From assembly GCA_003427395.1 (NCBI GenBank), contig BFEA01000295.1, positions 637,891 through 701,890 of the forward strand: a stretch of 64,000 nt of DNA. The letters run 5' to 3'. Both the position numbers and the translations under genes were made by a program. This document shows, in pieces, positions 1 through 11,547 of this stretch. The notes under the pieces are model-generated. The model had not been told where the DNA came from, ran no database searches, and worked only from the letters and a program-made list of their open reading frames with translations. The stretch is from Chara braunii. Lineage: Eukaryota > Streptophyta > Charophyceae > Charales > Characeae. The first letter of the stretch is position 1. Each line of letters opens with the position of its first letter.

Positions 1-417
1 AGTGGTGGCCCCGCGCGGCATTATGGGGGCTACAAGCGTGACGTACCGCGCAAGCTCCGGGCCCTGACGGTATGTGCGCACGTACGAGGCCGTGGGTTTG
101 ATGGGAAATCAAGCAGCAGCCATAACGCTGCTCCTGTAGGCCCGGGCTAGCCACAGTTACCATTTTACAGGCTAGGTGGCGCACACCCAGTCCAGGCTTG
201 GGCTAAGCCCTATTGGTTATAATGCCAGACTTTCACCAGGCGGATCCCGGGATCGAGGTCAGCGACGAGCAGCGGAGCGGCGGAGGAGTGATTTGGAGTG
301 ACTCGAAGGGTTGAGGGTCCCGCGGGACTATCCCCCTCGGTTTTGCTAAGGGGAGACGGCCGCGGGCCCGCAGGAAAAAAACAAGTGCCACGATCCTCTC
401 CCGCATCCGGTCTTATC

Positions 418-450
418 TTTTTTTTCTTTCTTTCTCTGAGTTTTAGAATT

Positions 451-500
<50 letters not shown>

Positions 501-564
501 CCTTGTTAATTTTTTTTTTTTTTTTTTTTTTTTTAATTTTTTTTTTTTTTGGGGTTTTTTTAAA

Positions 565-608
<44 letters not shown>
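418..608. repeat. Poly-T / low-complexity tract
   Basis: Almost pure thymine over about 190 bp with rare interruptions. An open frame across it only encodes poly-phenylalanine and is not a gene. Tract length in an assembly is unreliable here. Confidence 0.9.
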
Positions 609-610
<2 letters not shown>

Positions 611-2922
611 GTTCCTATCTGTGATGAGGTCCGGTACCGGGGCTGGGACCTGCAGTAAAAACCAGCTACCTAGTTAAGTAGAGACACCACCGAACTGATG
701 AAATGCGGACCTGTGTCCAGATCATGATAATGGGACTACCCCAGGGCAGCAGGCCCGATGAACTTGGGTCTCTGCCCAGGGTGCAGTCCTTCGGGACATC
801 CATAGAAATTGAAACGATATAGAGAAGACTAGCATGGCCGGCTCAAGAATGAAAACGTATAAGTCAGCGTCAGACCCGACAAACGGAGGTTCCTCTGATA
901 GCTAAATTTCTGTCGGGCCGTGCGACGACGAGGAGGCATGGTGCGAGGCGATGTGGGCCTGTTGTAGTCAGGTGATGTGTTAGAGAGAGAGCGGAGCGAG
1001 AACGTGACAAGGAAGTCTGAGTCAGGAGGAAGGAGAAGGAACCCGGACTGGTTAACACGTCGGGTACACTCGGCGTAGGCAAGGTGGAAGATGGCGGATA
1101 AGAGGTCGTGAAGCCGTCCGATTCGTGGTAAGAGCGGACGGGGGGCTAACCGAGTCGGAGGGTTTCAGCCGGGGCGAGCCCGATAGTAAGGTTAGACAAA
1201 CGAAAAGGTTAGTAAAAATAGAGGTTAGTAAGAAATATAGGAACGTGGGGGTGGCTATGGTGAGGAAGTAGATGCGAGAGGAGGAGAGAATTTGGTATCC
1301 TCCCCGATTCCTTATAGAATCGGGTGAGGTAGGATTTGAATCGGGGGTTTTCGCGTTGGGCGACCCCGATTCCAAAGGCAGAATGAACAAAAAGGGGGTA
1401 GAAAGGGAGGTGGTGAGGAAGCATGCTGCGCGGAGCTATGGACGACGATGTCAGACTTTCGATCGTTTTTCGAAAGAGCTCGACGAACGAGAGCACTAAG
1501 CTAAGGTCTTGGAAGTAGACAACCACGTTGGTGGAGGCCGATTTGAAGGAAGGATACTATTCCGGATGGTGTGATGCATACAAACTGCACCCGGGTTTGA
1601 GGGTTGTTATTAAGTTGGAAGTGTAATGTATCTTCCCACCTTTCAAGGGAAGATTCATTCTCACCCTATACATCTGATAAGGCACTGTATAGAGGCCGTT
1701 TTTTATCCGTCGCTGATCCCGACGGTTGGCACTAGCCATCTTTATAAGAGTAGCTACCTCCACTAGTAGGATTCGGCCACCGGCCTGACCAGATGCCAGA
1801 GAGAGAGAGGGGGAGAGGAGAGCTACCGTATAAGAGCTGGTGGGCCGGGTGAGCCTGAACATCAAGGAGTATAGGGCCAGATTGTGAGTCAGATTGTGAG
1901 TTAGTTAGAGCAACTTTGGTGGTATGCCTGCACATGTTCAGAAGGCAAGTTCATTCGTTGGCACATGGGAGTTGTCCCCTTCCTCTTCAAGCCTTCGAAG
2001 TCCCTTTGTCCATCGAATCCATGCCTGCTGGCTTGAGTTGACGCCGTTATGAACCAATACTCACCTGCTATCGAATGGGAGTGAGTTAGGCAGGGGATCT
2101 GAGCCAGGTGTAGGAGTGGTGGCCACATGCACTGGTAAAGATAAGAGGGAGAGCACTCAGGAGACAGAGAAAGTTAGCAGAGGAGGGAAGGAGAGGTCAG
2201 ACTTACCGGTGCTGCAGCCGAGCTTCTGCTACTAAGATTACCGGGCTCCTTGCTGCTGCAGAGACTACCGAGTGGCGATCTGGTAAACCTGGTGCTCAGA
2301 GACTGGCTGTGCCACGCTGTACAAACTTGTTGCGATTCCAGCCACCTCGATCTTCCCTGCTACTGGTGCTAAGCCACACTGCAGGGCTACTACAGGGACC
2401 TCGACTTTGCCTATCTTGGGGTCAATTCGTCTGTTCATCTTCAAATTTGATGGATTGTTAGGCTGGACATGCTGGGCACGTTGCAGGAGATACTGCTGTA
2501 GGTCTGGCTGTGAAGGGTACGGATAGGTGAGAGCGTTGGGCTGTTGAAGGACTACTGGATTCGAGGGTCATACGACCGTCAGACTGGGGTTCAACTGTTG
2601 ACCTTACAACTCGGGCTGTTGCCACGTGATTACGTTACTACTACAAGGATCCAACGGAGTGCTGCCAGAGAAGGAGGGCTGCTACCGCTGCTATCTTCCT
2701 TCCTGCCTACGCAGTCGCTGCCCTACCACTACGTATTGTTGTATACCCAGAGGGGGCGACTGTTGTGTCCCATTGGGGCAGGTTAGCACTACAAGTGACT
2801 GCGTTGCTGTGACTGGTTCTCAGCAGGCTACGGCTACGGACGAGGTTTTGGTGGACCTTTATTAATCCACTGCGGCATCAGCTTACTGCGCAGCCTGTAT
2901 TCCGGCGAAGGTGATGTTCCTT

Positions 2923-3065
2923 GTTGTGTTCTGCTGCTGTACGGAGCAATGCCTTGTGCAGTACGCTGCTGCTGTACGGAGCAGTGTCTTGTGTTGTACG
3001 TTGCTGCTGTACGGAGCGGTGTCTTTTGCCATGCGCTACTGAGGTTCAGGGCGGTGTTTTCTGTT
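2923..3065 (+). repeat. Tandem repeat with CTGCTGTACGGAGC core
   Basis: Roughly 42-bp units (CTGCTGCTGTACGGAGC followed by a GTGTCTTGTG-like half) occur about three to four times. The matching place in LTR-d (about 36297-36390) has fewer, more diverged units, so copy number changed after the two LTR copies separated. Confidence 0.6.
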
Positions 3066-3764
3066 GTGCGCTGCTGCTGAGCAGGGCGCTGTTCCCCACT
3101 GAGAGCAACAACGACGTAGGCTAAGAAAGAGGTGCAGCGGGAAAGGAAAGTGTGGCGACGTCGGAAGTTTGATCAGTCTTCGCAAGAGGGGTTCATTGTT
3201 GTATTAGAGGCCGTCTGGGGACTGTTACTTTGAGTTTGGTCGTGATCGGAGCGTCCCGGCTGCGTTATTTTTGTCATCATTGAGGGACCCTCAGACGCAT
3301 ACAGACTTTAAGTCCCTCTCATCGTGAGTTGAATGCACCTCCTTGAGGTCTCGAGAGTTTGAACTTTCTTTCGCTGCCCTTCTTAATCTCAGTCTAGTCT
3401 TTGGTTACGAGAGGAAGGCGACAGGCGAGATTGAAACCCGTAATCCGCGCCAAGGCCTCTGTGGGAGGTTGCCCCACCGATTGCGAGAGCTCTGCCGGAG
3501 CCCAGGCGGGGTTCTGGAGGCAGGGAACTTCAGGTATAATTTCGTTTGACGCGTGTGGTCCCTTCCCCTATCTATTATCCTTTGAGTATCTGGATAATAC
3601 TCTGACAGGATATTACTTTTATTTTGTTATGTATGTCAGGACATGCATTATGAAAGGTTAAACGAACAGATATACATGGGTGTTCAGATAATTTTTGAGT
3701 GAAGTCAGACAGAATGAACTGGGGGAAGGTGGGAGAAAGGTGTATTGCATGCTTTGACCGGGTC

Positions 3765-4728
3765 AACCCAAGGCTGAACTCCTCTAAGTTAACGTGGGCT
3801 CAGTGTTGTGTTTTATTTATGTTTGCGGGGTTGATTGTATGATTTTGAGGGCTGGGCCTATCCTAAGTTGGACGGACCAGTCGCTGTTTTTTTTTCTCTG
3901 GGGTTTCTGAACGGGAGGATGGGCACCCTAAGTTGGGAAGGCTCAGAATCCTGTTGTTTCTTTTTGGGGTTGCTTAAAATAGAGATGAGAATACTCTAAG
4001 ATGTGTGAACCCAGTTTTGTGTGTGTTTTCTTCTGAGGGGGACACAGGTATAAGGTTGAGCGTACCCTTAAGTCAGGGCGGTTCAGTCATAAGCCATGGA
4101 CAAGAAGGTTAACTGAAGTATAAAATTTGGATATAGCAACTGACATGCCGGGTACCCTAAGTTGGGAAAGTCAGTCAGTAAGTCAGGTAGAACAGAAATA
4201 AAGAGAGAGGCAAATGAACAATATAATGTCGGTAACCAGGGTAGGTTGAACGTACCCTTCAGTTAGGGCGGTTCAGTCCTATGCTCGTGATAATACAAGA
4301 GAGCAAAGAGTTAGTATAAACTTGTTTTATTTTCCCTTCTAAACACAAGGCAGGATTGGATGTCTCCCTAAGTTGGGTAGGTCTGATTATCTGGCTAATA
4401 AAAGAGAAACATATAAGGTTTGTGCAAGTATATCAATGGTTGTTCTTCTATATTGTCGTTACAGGAGGCTAAGCGTACCATTAAGTTAGGGCGGCTTAGT
4501 CATACGTCGTTTTTGTTCAGACAGATTATGTCTTATGTACCTAAACTATTTAAGCTAGCTAGGCGTACCCTTAAGTTAGGGCGGCCTAGTGATATGCTCT
4601 TGTCGTTGATGTTATGTAGCTTGGACATACCCTTAAGTTAAGGCGGTCTGACCATTCGTCGTCCGTACATGTTTTAGGCAGGTTAGGCACACCCCTAAGT
4701 TGGGGCAGCCTAATCCTATGCCCTACGT
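3765..4728 (+). repeat. Hairpin array, core CCCTTAAGTTAGGG (LTR-f copy)
   Basis: A series of units 60-110 bp apart, each with a near-constant centre (ACCCTTAAGTTAGGGC or CCCTAAGTTGGGG) between two short arms that are complementary to each other but differ from unit to unit. Clear examples are TTGAAC/GTTCAG near 4250, CTAAGC/GCTTAG near 4470, CTAGGC/GCCTAG near 4560 and TTAGGC/GCCTAA near 4685. The centre itself can pair CCCT with AGGG. This looks like a row of RNA or DNA hairpins. See LTR-d, LTR-B and LTR-Z for parallel arrays. Confidence 0.75.
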
Positions 4729-5532
4729 TGTCGGTGTGAATACCCTTACAAGTGTATCCGCCCTAGTTTTTGCAAACAACAGAAAATAGAGTTGGTTTAA
4801 AGTTTAAGTATACCGCGCCAGGCGCGGCTGTGTATGTGGTTGACGTCTGACAGGGTGTTTGACTAAAGTAGAGAGTGTGTAGGCGCGCAGGCTTTAGGCG
4901 CGCGTGATTTCACCTTGTTGATGAGTGAGGAATTGGCGGGATCGCCGGCCGGATCCGTATCTTTATTTTTGATTTACATTATGATTAAAAAGATTCTGCC
5001 TTCTCATTAATGAGTCTGCCAGTGACCGCGACCTGTGCATATGTAAGGGGGATGGCGTCGACAACAATGTGACTTCTGGAGGCGTTTCGGTAACTTGGCG
5101 CGTCGCGCAGTGTCTGTCTATTTAGGCGTCCGCCAGAGCTTAACCCAAACTTGGGCCTAGCGCTATTGGTTACGGTATCAGACTTTCGCCAAGGAGATTC
5201 TGAGATCAAGGTCGAGCGGCGGCAACGAGGAAACTTCAGAATGAAGCGAAGGGCCCGAAAGGGCTATCCCCATTGGTGTTACCATCGGCAGCGTCAGAGT
5301 GGTACTAACGGTCCCTTTTTCTCATTCGCCGTATTATGACATTTAAAAATTTATGAATAACTCTTTTTTATTGTTGTTGTATCAATTATTTTTGCTCCGA
5401 TGCTCCTTGACTCAAGCGCGGCTGTAGACTTGGAGACCGTCGCGGCGGTCGAGGACCTCGAGCGGGCGCTCCCGTGGGTTGACCTATGGTTTCTTACATA
5501 CTTGGGATGCTGACGAAAGTCCCCTATTCCGT
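4729..5532 (+). repeat. LTR-B, 5' segment (continues at 25864)
   Basis: Begins with TGTCG directly after CCCTACGT. LTR-d reads uninterrupted through this point (CCCTACGT then AACTTTG at about 38047), which marks a clean insertion boundary. The first 35 bases form the same type of terminal hairpin as the other LTR starts (AATACCCTT / AAGTGTAT arms, partly mismatched). 5140-5330 is homologous to 180-370 in LTR-f. It is cut at 5532 by element A and resumes at 25864, where TGAAATACGGACC matches the relative position of TGAAATGCGGACC in LTR-f near 695. Confidence 0.7.
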
Positions 5533-5538
5533 TGTCGA

Positions 5539-5566
5539 GGCAGAAACCCTGACAAGGGTATCTGCC
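5539..5566 (+). other. LTR 5'-terminal hairpin (element A, 5' copy)
   Basis: Six bases into the LTR, GGCAGA pairs with TCTGCC and ACCCT pairs with AGGGT around a short loop. The 3' LTR has the same hairpin at 19854-19881. LTR-Z has a differently sequenced but equally paired version at 46378-46407. Confidence 0.7.
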
Positions 5567-6117
5567 CGTGTTTTTCAACGTCAGGCGCTGTCTGACCTTT
5601 TCGCTAAATTGAAGTACTTGATGAGATTGATGTTGGCAAAGTTTATTCAGACCAGCGCTATGACTGAGAGACTTAAACTTTTTTGAACCTGACATCGTCG
5701 ACGCAGGACGATATCGACATCCGTGTGGGATAGCGGTTGTCGATACTGCCGTCCGCGATTTTCGACGAGGCCGCACTGACGTGCGGTCGTGGGAAAACTA
5801 AAGTTGAGCCTACCCTACCTATAATAAGGTCGTGCGGCTGTTATGCCGCGCGATTCAGGGCCTAAGAAGGCCAAAAAGGGGACCTCGACGTGAAGGAATG
5901 GCTTAGGGTCCATAGGGCTTAGGCGCCGAGGACCCGGGGGCGAAGGTGTCGGGGCTGGCTGGGTAGGGCAGCCGTCAAGGCTGTCGGCTGTCGACCCCGC
6001 CAGCCAACCACGACAGCAATCCGGCTTAGCAGGCATAGCCTGCTAGGCGCTAGGAAGGGGGCCTGCTGGGCACCAGAAGCCCTTCATATAGAAGGGCCGC
6101 TCCTTTTTTGATGTGAA

Positions 6118-6205
6118 AAGGAGTTAGCCCAGTAGCTACCGTCCTTTGATTACCACCCCGCATACATCGGGATCGAACCTAACCGTTGTACTACCGGGCT
6201 AGCTC
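6118..6205 (-). other. tRNA-like long hairpin inside the LTR
   Basis: GGAGTTAGCCCAGTA near 6118 is complementary to a segment ending GGGCTAGCTCC near 6205, and between them lies GGATCGAACC, the reverse complement of a Pol III B box. The copy in the 3' LTR (20425-20512) is a better inverted repeat, with AGCTAGCCCAGTAG pairing perfectly. The distance between the box-A-like and box-B-like parts is too short for a normal tRNA, so this is a tRNA-derived or tRNA-like structure and not a tRNA gene. LTR-Z has a comparable structure at a similar offset (46905-47080). Confidence 0.5.
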
Positions 6206-7829
6206 CTTTTGGAGCAGCCCGCGATTTGACAAGGGGTGCGGCCGATTTCCGGACGTGCGATCTTCAAAGATCGCGCGGCTAAAATCAGCCGCGCCAAGGT
6301 GAAAAGGCCCCTGTGAAAGGATGACACGCAGCTGAGAAGCGGTCCGAAGTTTTTCTTTTTTATGGAAAAAAAAAAAACCTTACCTGTCCTGTAGCTGGAC
6401 GCGTAAGCATCCAGGTACGGGCGCGATGGGGACAGCTACAACGTCGAGGTAAGAAGGTTTTTTCTTCTTTTGTTGTTTTTTCTTTTGTTGTTTTCCCTTT
6501 TTTCTTTCGCTCTCGGGCCATTGGGACAGTACGAACTGAAGGGATGTAACTGTTGGAAAAAAAAAAAAAAAAAAAAAAACCTAAACTAAAATTAAAACAA
6601 AGCGCCATCTGGCGCAAGGAAAACTGACGGGGACTTAGTGTCCCTACGAGAAGTAACGGGCGCCCGTTTTTTTGGGCAACCCTTTCAATTCGAAGCAGGG
6701 TTTTTTCTTTTTCTTTTTTTTTCTCCTTTTTTTTTTTCTTCTTTAGATTTTGGTAAGATTTTCGTTACATTTTTTTTTTAGATTTTTTCTCCCTTTTTTC
6801 TTTTTTCTTGTTTTGGCCTGAAGATTTGTCGAGTGTCCGTTCGTTCTAGACAAACGGGCAAGAAGTCTGGCTAAGCCAGACTGTTTCGTCGGACTTCCAC
6901 GGACTCATCAGGGGGTTGAACCCCAACAGTCTGCCCGTGCGCAGCGAATGTGCCGCCCTAGGTGGCCAGGTTCAGAGGGAGAGAGAGAGACAGAGGGAGA
7001 GAGACCAACACTGTGCCCGTCGGGCTTTGAAACAGGCTGCAGTGTTCGCCTGCACGCCCGAACCTGGCGCCGGGAGCGTCCGGGTACGAGTACGAGGCAA
7101 AGGGTGGAAAGAAGACCTTGTTGAGCTTGACTCTAGTTCGACTCTGTGAAATGACTTAGGGGGGGGGAAGTGCTCGTTCGTTTCTCAGACGACGAGCTGC
7201 CCCTGCCTTAGAGAAAAAAAAAAAAAACGAAAAAAAAAAAAAAAAGGGAGAAGTTGAAAAAAAAAAAGAAGGGAAACTGCCGCGGATCTAGCCGCGGCCT
7301 CGGTCCAGATGCAAGTTTAGAAGCATCTGGACTATGGATAGGTAGCAGACTATTGGTTTCAACAGTCTGCTTGAAAATGGCTGAGTACAACCATTTCTAG
7401 GCTGCGTCTGGCCGCGGGTGAAGGCCAGATGCATTACCAGGGTTCAGAATTTGGTTCCCCTAGGGGAACATCAAGTTCCCTGACCCTTGATCGTGAGTTT
7501 GATCAAGGGCCAGGCGCTATTCTGAGATTTGGCTGGGGGCAAAGTAGCTGCCCTCAGCCTTCAACCAGCTATAAAAGCTAGCCTGCCACCCAACAGCCTC
7601 ACACTTGTGGCAATGCTGCTGGGACATTCTACTTGAGTAGATGCTGGCTGGCTGGCTGCTGGTGTGAGGAGGCGAAGTGATGGAGGTCTGCAGAAGCACT
7701 TGGAGGAAGGAGGAGGCAGCCATAGTTAAAGGCTGGGAGCTTCTTGCCCCACCTTCTGTGCTGTGCTGCAGGCTATGGGGAAGCCGTAGCCTTGAGGTTG
7801 CTGCTGGTTTGCTAGGGTGGTGGGGCGGA

Positions 7830-8085
7830 AGCGCTGCCGAAGTCTTGCGGCGGCAACACCTGTTTTTTGGCAGTACAGCGAAAGCGCTGCCGAAATTGTG
7901 CGGCGGCAGCGTGCGGTTTCTTGGCGGTACAGTGGAAGCACTGCCGAAATTGTGCAGCGGTAGAACTGATATTCTTGGCAGAACGGCGGAAGCGCTGCCG
8001 AATTCTTGCAGCAACAGCACCGATTTTCTTGGCGGTACTGCGAGGGTGTTGCCGGATTATGTGGCAACAGTATTTTGTACAGGAT
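7830..8085 (+). repeat. GCTGCCG hairpin repeats, units of about 60-70 bp
   Basis: Four to five diverged tandem units, each with the pattern CGCTGCCG, then about 8 bases, then CGGCGGCAGCG, followed by TTCTTGGCGGTAC. The arms remain complementary while drifting: GCTGCCG/CGGCAGC near 7885, CTGCCG/CGGTAG near 7940, TGTTGCC/GGCAACA near 8048. The same block is at about 22160-22405 in the 3' LTR. The motif GCGCTGCCGAAA also recurs in LTR-B and LTR-d. Confidence 0.65.
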
Positions 8086-9106
8086 TGCGAGAAGGGGGAC
8101 TCGACGTTGTCGCAGGGACGGTACCGCCGAGGTGGAAGTGCATTTTGAAATAGGAAGGGTGTGGCGATCGTCTTGTTGAGGACGTAGTGGCACGCGACAC
8201 TTGTAAGAATTGTCGAGGCCGTTGTTATTTTTTTGCAGCATATCGAGTAAGCGGGGATTAAGTCCGGAACCACCAAGTATTGTGGCAGGCAGGTGGCGAC
8301 CTGACTTGGTATTTGGTGGGTTGAATCGGCGCTGTTTTTGGTGGAAGGTGTGACGTTGAGGCCATGGGATTCGAGAGTGGGACACTCTCCTCAACGGCGA
8401 GCTCGCTTCTGTGTTGGTGAGCGGCGCCTGAGTCAGTGGTGGCGTTTGAAGGAGGGTGTGGCTTGTCCTTGGGAACGGCCACAACAAAGGTTGTGCGACA
8501 AAACTTTTTCTTGAGAACATATTTGGCTTCTTGAGTGGGCCTTCAAAAAATCCACTCAAGGTCAATGTGACTCAGTTCCTTTGCACACCCGCGTGAACCC
8601 ACACCTTGCATGACCTTGCTTTGAATTCAGGGGAAAAGGTAGAGTAAGAATGTGATGTCATGTGTGTGAAGAAAGGGCTGACTTGTTTTGGGGATGGATG
8701 AATCTCTGGATTGTTTCTTTTCCTGATTGTGCAGGTAGGTTAGGAGATGCATGTGAGAAGGAATCTGCATGGTTGACTCAAGATAATAATGGGGATGCTT
8801 ACCTCTCTCCCGCCCAACCTGAATGCATGTGACAGAAAAAAGAAGAAACAAAAGTAATAATATAAGTGTGAACGGACGGGTGCCGAAAGAATGAAGGCGA
8901 TGAGAAAATTAAAAAGAAAAGAAGGCAAGGGAAGACCTTAGTATCTTCTCAAGGATTTCCCCATTCTGTCTCGAACGACCACTGTCCTTCTATGCCCGTC
9001 CAAAATATCTTACTTCTTTCTCTTCTCAATTCGTCATAGTCGACCCTTAGCCGGGAAGGCATAGAGCGGTCGTCTGCACCTAGGGTCTAGGCTTCTTCTC
9101 TCCAGG

Positions 9107-10649
9107 AGGCATCTGAGGCGGGGGTTCGTTGCCTTAGGGGCCGGCCCTGTTATCGACTTGGAGCGGACCACTTTTGCGGGGGGATACCATGCTATTGCAG
9201 TGGAGCCAGCCCAATTTCTGAGTCCTGAACAATGTGTTCGGGCGAGGGGGAGGGGTATTCCAAACCACTTCCTAGAGGGAAGGGTATCTTGAAGCTAGGG
9301 GCAGTCGCCTCCTCGTGCGTTCAGGAAAAGGGGAGGCTGAGTCTAGTACCCGGCCGGGTGACCGCTTTAGGAGCCACCAACGTGTGGGAGGGATGACGCT
9401 ACAAGAAGCCCAGCCCGTGATTCAATTAGTGTTAATGGGAGTGCAAATAGGCACTACTCTCGTGATCGGACCGTGACACAAGAATCACGCCCGAAAAGGG
9501 GAGTGAAGATTGAACATGGAAGTGGGTATGTCTGAATTATTTTGACAAGAGTTACCGCTTCGTCGTTCAGATGCTTGCATAGACAGTGATTCTCCGATTG
9601 TTCAGCACACGCGGGGTGACGACTAATTGGTTGGCGGTGCTGACAATATCCCACGCCCGCATGATACGAAAAGGAAGGCTGGTGTACAACCCACTTGAGG
9701 TTTACTCGGAATGGGATGTACCACGATTCTGGGACGGGAGCGTGAGGAAACCACCGCGGAGTTATATTTTCTTGGTTGAACCAGGCCAGCGTATTGTATG
9801 ATATGACTTTGCGCCTCCAAATCCATCACGGGATTACGGCGACATGAACCTAGTTGTGGTCCACGAGGACCGTCCGGGAGTATAGACCATTCCTGAGGTT
9901 AGAGGAATGTTCCTCTATATCGTACTCCATTTGAATGAGTTGCAAGGTCCATTCGGCCTCCTTCATCATGTGAGACGGGTGCGAGCGAATAGGTTTAACA
10001 TCATTCGCTCGGAACGTTTTGACGTCACCGCGTTTTATGACGAGGCTTGTGAAATTTATGAGTGCCTCTTCTAACAGGTGGCTTCATCGGTGTGCAGATG
10101 CCTAGTGGACGGCGAGACCTTACTCAGGCCAGATATCTACTGATTCGCGACACTACGAACGAGGAGCTGATCCGGCGAGCGGAGCGATTATTACTAATTC
10201 GGGATGGAGCGCCCACGTGGTGGATTGGTTTTATTGGCCTGCTCAGTGGTGGGTAGGGATTCTTTCCTAACTCGCGCGCGGATGTTCGGGCCAATGTGGC
10301 CCGACTTCCGGACGAAGTTCATGGATACACCTTGTACTTTCATCGCGCAAGCGACCTCCAATGCCTTTCTCGGGTCATTGTGAGCGTCAAAATTACCCTA
10401 TCCGGGGAGCGCTACGGCGTCGTCCGGATTAAGGACACCACGACGACACACCTGTTTCGGATGCGTCAGCTGTTCCACGCCATCGTCTGGAAGCTCGCCT
10501 CATGGATGACTTCTCTCTATGATACGCGGAAGGTTCGAGTCTCGCGGGGTGGACGCGTCTCCACCTTGACTTTTGATGACGAGGAGCTTATGCGACTCGA
10601 CCGGATAGAGACTGAGGCCCGTGAGGGCCGACAGGTTTATCCTGGCTGA
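9107..10649 (+). pseudogene. Protein-coding remnant inside the 5' LTR of element A (unknown protein)
   Basis: I do not recognise this protein. A coding-like run starts after a splice-acceptor-like CTTCTTCTCTCCAG (RHLRRGFVALGAGPVID...). It continues in another frame at 9288-9476, then in frame 1 from 9586 to about 10073 (RYDFAPPNPSRDY region), then in frame 3 from 10062 to 10649 (about 195 codons ending EAREGRQVYPG). In-frame stops at 9799 (TGA) and 9883 (TAG) are CGA and GAG in the 3' LTR copy. The stop at 10254 (TAG) is GAG in the 3' copy, while the next codon is a stop only there. So the 9586-10060 and 10062-10649 frames were most likely open when the element inserted. The joins near 9284, 9476 and 10060 could be introns or old frameshifts. 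No domain, signal peptide or membrane segment is obvious; arginine and aromatic residues are common in the C-terminal part. Confidence 0.6.
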
Positions 10650-11273
10650 GCGCACCCTCTCGCGTCAGGTGCATTGGTAAGTTGTTCTTTTGTAGGGCCA
10701 CATCTACGTGACTCTACAAGGGTAATAATGACAGAAAAAACAACAATCTTGCGTAGGTAGGCCAACCAGATGGATAGTATCTGGATTACCCCGATGATGG
10801 CACTATCATGCTTATGCATTGAGGGGTAATCGATCACTTAAATACAAACTGAGCAAAACGAAAATTGAACACTTAAAGAGGTGTTGAGCGGAACAACGAG
10901 GACGAAGTAACAGGAAACGAGACACTTCCATGCCAAGTGACCTTGTGTTGGCGATGAGTACTTCGTCATTCGTGGAACAGGGAGAGTAATTATCACTTAG
11001 GAGGACAAAGCGACTAACAAAATTACGCTCGCCCCTCCAAATAGTTATACATGGTATGAAGATGCGATCGAACCGAGAGTTCAAACATCTACCAGGAGCC
11101 AGATCACTTGTGATCTGCATGATACCAGTAGTGTTTACTTGTTGAAGCTGTGCGCGACGGCTTTTCCGTCCGCGGACGGCGGTATAATTGTCTCTTCGGT
11201 CATGTAGGCAGGAAATGATAATCTTGGCAGGTCATCTCATCAAGTCGAAATGTTGTTTATGAGTAGGGGATTA

Positions 11274-11333
11274 NNNNNNNNNNNNNNNNNNNNNNNNNNN
11301 NNNNNNNNNNNNNNNNNNNNNNNNNNNNNNNNN
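11274..11333. other. Assembly gap (60 N) flanked by an apparent local duplication
   Basis: About 92 bp ending at 11273 (from ATAATTGTCTCTTCGGTC, about 11182) reappear directly after the Ns (11334-11423). The 3' LTR has this segment once (about 25285-25374). The doubled sequence is therefore probably an unclosed overlap at the contig join and not a biological duplication. Confidence 0.8.
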
Positions 11334-11547
11334 ATAATTGTCTCTTCGGTCATGTAGGCAGGAAATGATAATCTTGGCAGGTCATCTCATCAAGTCGAAA
11401 TGTTGTTTATGAGTAGGGGATTATAAAGAGACTAGGATTATATGTAGGGTTTCACGTTTAGTCGAGACCGTCCTAGTCGACTGATGGTTGTTCGAACCGA
11501 GGAGATCAGCGCCCCGAGAACGAACAACGTTCGGGTCCACTTGGCGT

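Larger units (their letters stand above)
1..4728 (+). repeat. LTR-f: 5' part of a giant Ty3-type LTR, truncated by insertion
   Basis: The stretch 1790-4728 is repeated at 35165-38047, about 94% identical by eye, so it belongs to the same LTR lineage as LTR-d. Bases 180-370 resemble 5140-5330, which lie about 410-600 bp after the start of LTR-B, so the true start of this LTR is probably a little left of the window. Identity to LTR-d ends exactly at 4728, where a new LTR begins with TGTCG. The stretch contains a poly-T tract, a CTGCTGCTGTACGGAGC tandem repeat, a conserved box near 3478-3540 and a hairpin array at 3765-4728. No protein-coding content was recognised. Confidence 0.75.

Noticed and set aside
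7726-8565. 279-codon open frame on the minus strand over the GCTGCCG repeats
   Set aside because: It is a translation of the tandem hairpin repeats and differs in frame between the two LTR copies.
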